Source: DATARH01 sp963773625 (GTDB taxonomy: Bacteria > Pseudomonadota > Alphaproteobacteria > ATCC43930 > CGMCC-115725). From it: DNA of 64,000 bases. The position numbers and the translations under genes are program-made. Shown piece after piece: positions 62,374-64,000 of this stretch; within the stretch, counting starts at the first letter, position 1, and each line of letters starts with the position of its first letter. The stretch is from the NCBI GenBank assembly GCA_963773625.1, contig CAVZCJ010000009.1, positions 62,001 to 126,000 on the forward strand, written 5' to 3'. The notes under the pieces were generated by a model. The model searched no databases. It saw nothing but the letters and a program-made list of their open reading frames with translations, and was not told where the DNA came from.

Positions 62374-63202
62374 ATGCGCACATTAGCGGAAAAGACCGCA
62401 GCGTTTCGCGCGCTGCACGACGAACCCGGCACCTTCATCATTCCCAACCCATGGGATGCGGGGACGGCACGGTTGCTGGCTTCGTTCGGCTTCAAGGCGC
62501 TGGCGACGACGAGCCTCGGCCTCGCCAACATCCATGGCCGTGGGTTTGTCAGCGCCGACGAGATCATCGAGAACGCGCGGATGATCGCCCAGGCGACCGA
62601 CCTGCCGACCAACGGCGACTTGGAGAATTGCGGCGCCGACCTGCCCGAGGAGGCGGCGAAGCTGATCCCGCGCGCCAGCGCGGCAGGGCTCGCTGGCGGA
62701 TCGATCGAGGATTTCACCGGCGACCGGGCGAACCCGATCTATGGCTTCAACCTCGCGGTCGAGCGGGTTTACGCGGCGGTCGAGGCGGCGAAAAAGCTGC
62801 CGGTCCCGTTCGTGCTGACCGCGCGGGCCGAGCAGCTGATCCACGGCAGCACCGACCTCGACGACACGATCAAACGGCTGCAGGCGTTCGAGGCGGCCGG
62901 CGCCGATGTGCTGTACGCGCCGGGCCTCAAGGACCTCGAGCACGATCCGCACCGTCGTCGCGTCGGTGTCGAAGCCGGTGAATGTGGTGATGACCCATGC
63001 CGACCCCTCGCTGACGCTCGACCAGCTGGCGGCGGTCGGGGTCAAGCGCATCAGCATCGGCGGCAGCGGCTCGCGCTTCGCGCTCAACGCGTTTATGGGC
63101 GCCGCGCGCGAGATGGCGGAGCGTGGCACCTTCACCTTTGTCGGCGAGAACCCACCGTGGAGCCAGCTGCTGGAGGCGTTCGCCAAAGGGGCGAGCTCCT
63201 AG
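62374..63202 (+). CDS. Isocitrate lyase/PEP-mutase family enzyme (frameshifted)
   Basis: 275 residues after removing one base at about 62938. FRALHDEPGTFIIPNPWDAGTARLLASFGFKALATTSLGLANIHG, LPTNGDLENCG, GLAGGSIEDFTGDRANPIYG and FVLTARAEQLIHGSTDLDDTIKRLQAFEAAGADVLYAPGL. After correction the C-part reads STIRTVVASVSKPVNVVMTH and RISIGGSGSRFALN. Family members are 2-methylisocitrate, oxaloacetate and phosphonopyruvate hydrolases/lyases. KKCGH of isocitrate lyases is absent, so it is an orphan member. Confidence 0.87.
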
Positions 63203-63210
63203 ACTGCATT

Positions 63211-63357
63211 CTCCTCAGTGCGTCCTTCGAGGCTTCCCACCGGGTCAAGCCCGGTGGTCGCACCTCAGGATGAGGATCGACGGAGGATGGCATCATCCAA
63301 CGGCCCTCACCCTGAGGAGCCTTGCGGCGCAAGGCCTCGAAGGGTGCAGGACAGCCA
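63211..63357. repeat. Dispersed CGTCCTTCGAGGC...CCTCAGGATGAGG repeat, copy 2
   Basis: CGTCCTTCGAGGCTTCCC, CCGGGTCAAGCCCGG, CACCTCAGGATGAGGATC, then CCTCACCCTGAGGAGCC and GCCTCGAAGGGTGC. Same order of blocks as 51107-51250 with a different interior. It fills the gap between the PEP-mutase-like gene and the CoA-transferase. Confidence 0.65.
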
Positions 63358-63437
63358 TCCAGCAATAGCGCCATCGGGATTTGCTTCCCCGTGCGTGGGG
63401 CGCAATATGGGCTGAGTGCCGATACGGGAGGAAGACA

Positions 63438-64000
63438 ATGGCGGGATCGCTTGATGGCATCCGAGTCTTGGAGCTGGCGCGTTACCAGGCGGGCCCGCGC
63501 GGCGGGATGATCATGTCCGACCTCGGCGCCGAGGTGATCAAGATCGAGAAGCTGGGCGGCGAGGAAACTCGCCGCTCGGAGCCGGTGGTGAAGGGCGTCA
63601 GCGTCTATTTCACCGTCTACAACCGCGGCAAGAAGAGCCTGTGCATGGATTTGCGCACGGCCAAGGGCAAGGAGATCTTCGCCGCGCTGGTCAAGACCGC
63701 CGACGTGGTGCTGGAGAATTTCCGCCCCGGCACGATGGCGCAGATGGGCTTTGCCTACGAAGACCTCTGCAAGATCAAGCCCGACATCATCCTCACCTCG
63801 GTCTCGGGGTTCGGCCAGTACGGGCCGTACCGCGAGCGGCCGGCCTTCGATCCGCTGGGCCAGGCGATGAGCGGGCTGATGGACCTCACCGGCAAGCCGG
63901 TCGGAACGCCCTTGGGCGCGGCGACCTCGCTGGTCGACCGCTACACCTCGCTGCACGCGACGATCGGCACGCTCGCCGCGCTGCACCACCGCGACAAGAC
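63438..64000 (+). CDS. CaiB/BaiF family CoA-transferase, 5' part
   Basis: The gene runs off the window after 187 residues. ATG 63438 has a GGGAGGAAG ribosome site. MAGSLDGIRVLELARYQAGPRGGMIMSDLGAEVIKIEK, NRGKKSLCMDLRTAKGKEIF, VLENFRPGTMAQMGFAYEDL, SGFGQYGPYRERPAFDPLGQAMSGLMDLTG, and a catalytic Asp in SLVDRYTSL. Class III transferase; substrate unknown. Third member of this family in the window. Confidence 0.92.
   Translation, partial: MAGSLDGIRVLELARYQAGPRGGMIMSDLGAEVIKIEKLGGEETRRSEPVVKGVSVYFTVYNRGKKSLCMDLRTAKGKEIFAALVKTADVVLENFRPGTMAQMGFAYEDLCKIKPDIILTSVSGFGQYGPYRERPAFDPLGQAMSGLMDLTGKPVGTPLGAATSLVDRYTSLHATIGTLAALHHRDK

Overview
The window is 64 kb of high-GC DNA from an alphaproteobacterium, most likely a soil or rhizosphere member of the Rhodospirillales or Hyphomicrobiales. 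The order carB-greA-lrp-(ELM1-PAP2)-trxB-lysR at the left end is typical of that class. The rest is the accessory catabolic content common in such genomes: many LLM flavoprotein monooxygenases, CaiB/BaiF CoA-transferases, amidohydrolases, enoyl-CoA hydratases and a molybdenum hydroxylase. No tRNA, rRNA, CRISPR array, integrase or transposase was seen.

Layout. 1-8.5 kb: core genes (carB 3' end, greA, lrp with a readable promoter and operator, ELM1-like plus tandem-PAP2 pair, a 632-residue unknown, trxB, lysR). 8.5-8.8 kb: a gene-free stretch holding a probable small RNA with a strong terminator. 8.8-16 kb: a Ku protein with a very long C-terminal extension, a threonine-synthase-like enzyme, two LLM oxidoreductases, a small lipoprotein, an SDR and a haem-oxygenase-fold protein. 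16-23 kb: metY-metA coupled to a PLP decarboxylase, then a PPTase, carrier protein, adenylating enzyme and reductase that look like a compact thiotemplate pathway. 23-46 kb: fatty-acyl-CoA ligase, PanE-like reductase, MFS carrier, two paralogous FMN alpha-hydroxy-acid oxidases, P-type ATPase plus UspA, aldo/keto reductase, diiron protein, HpcH/HpaI aldolase, amidohydrolase, an ATPase pseudogene, CoA-transferases, acyl-CoA ligase and TauE/SafE permease. 46-61 kb: a coherent catabolic block. One + operon carries an Asp/Glu-racemase-type isomerase, two amidohydrolases, a cytochrome c, an extradiol-dioxygenase-like protein and an SMP-30 lactonase. A - operon encodes a three-subunit molybdenum hydroxylase. 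A divergent + operon carries a solute-binding-like protein, two HpaB-type monooxygenases and an LLM monooxygenase. I infer oxidative breakdown of an aromatic or N-heteroaromatic compound. 61-64 kb: a Trp/Asn-rich GrrA-like RiPP precursor candidate, enoyl-CoA hydratase, PEP-mutase-family lyase and the start of another CoA-transferase.

Eight genes between 18 and 63 kb are interrupted by eleven frameshifts, and every one is corrected by removing a single base. That pattern points to insertion errors in the assembly rather than gene decay, so these genes are annotated as full-length CDS with the frameshift position stated. Only the AAA ATPase at 39.5-40.1 kb looks truly broken.
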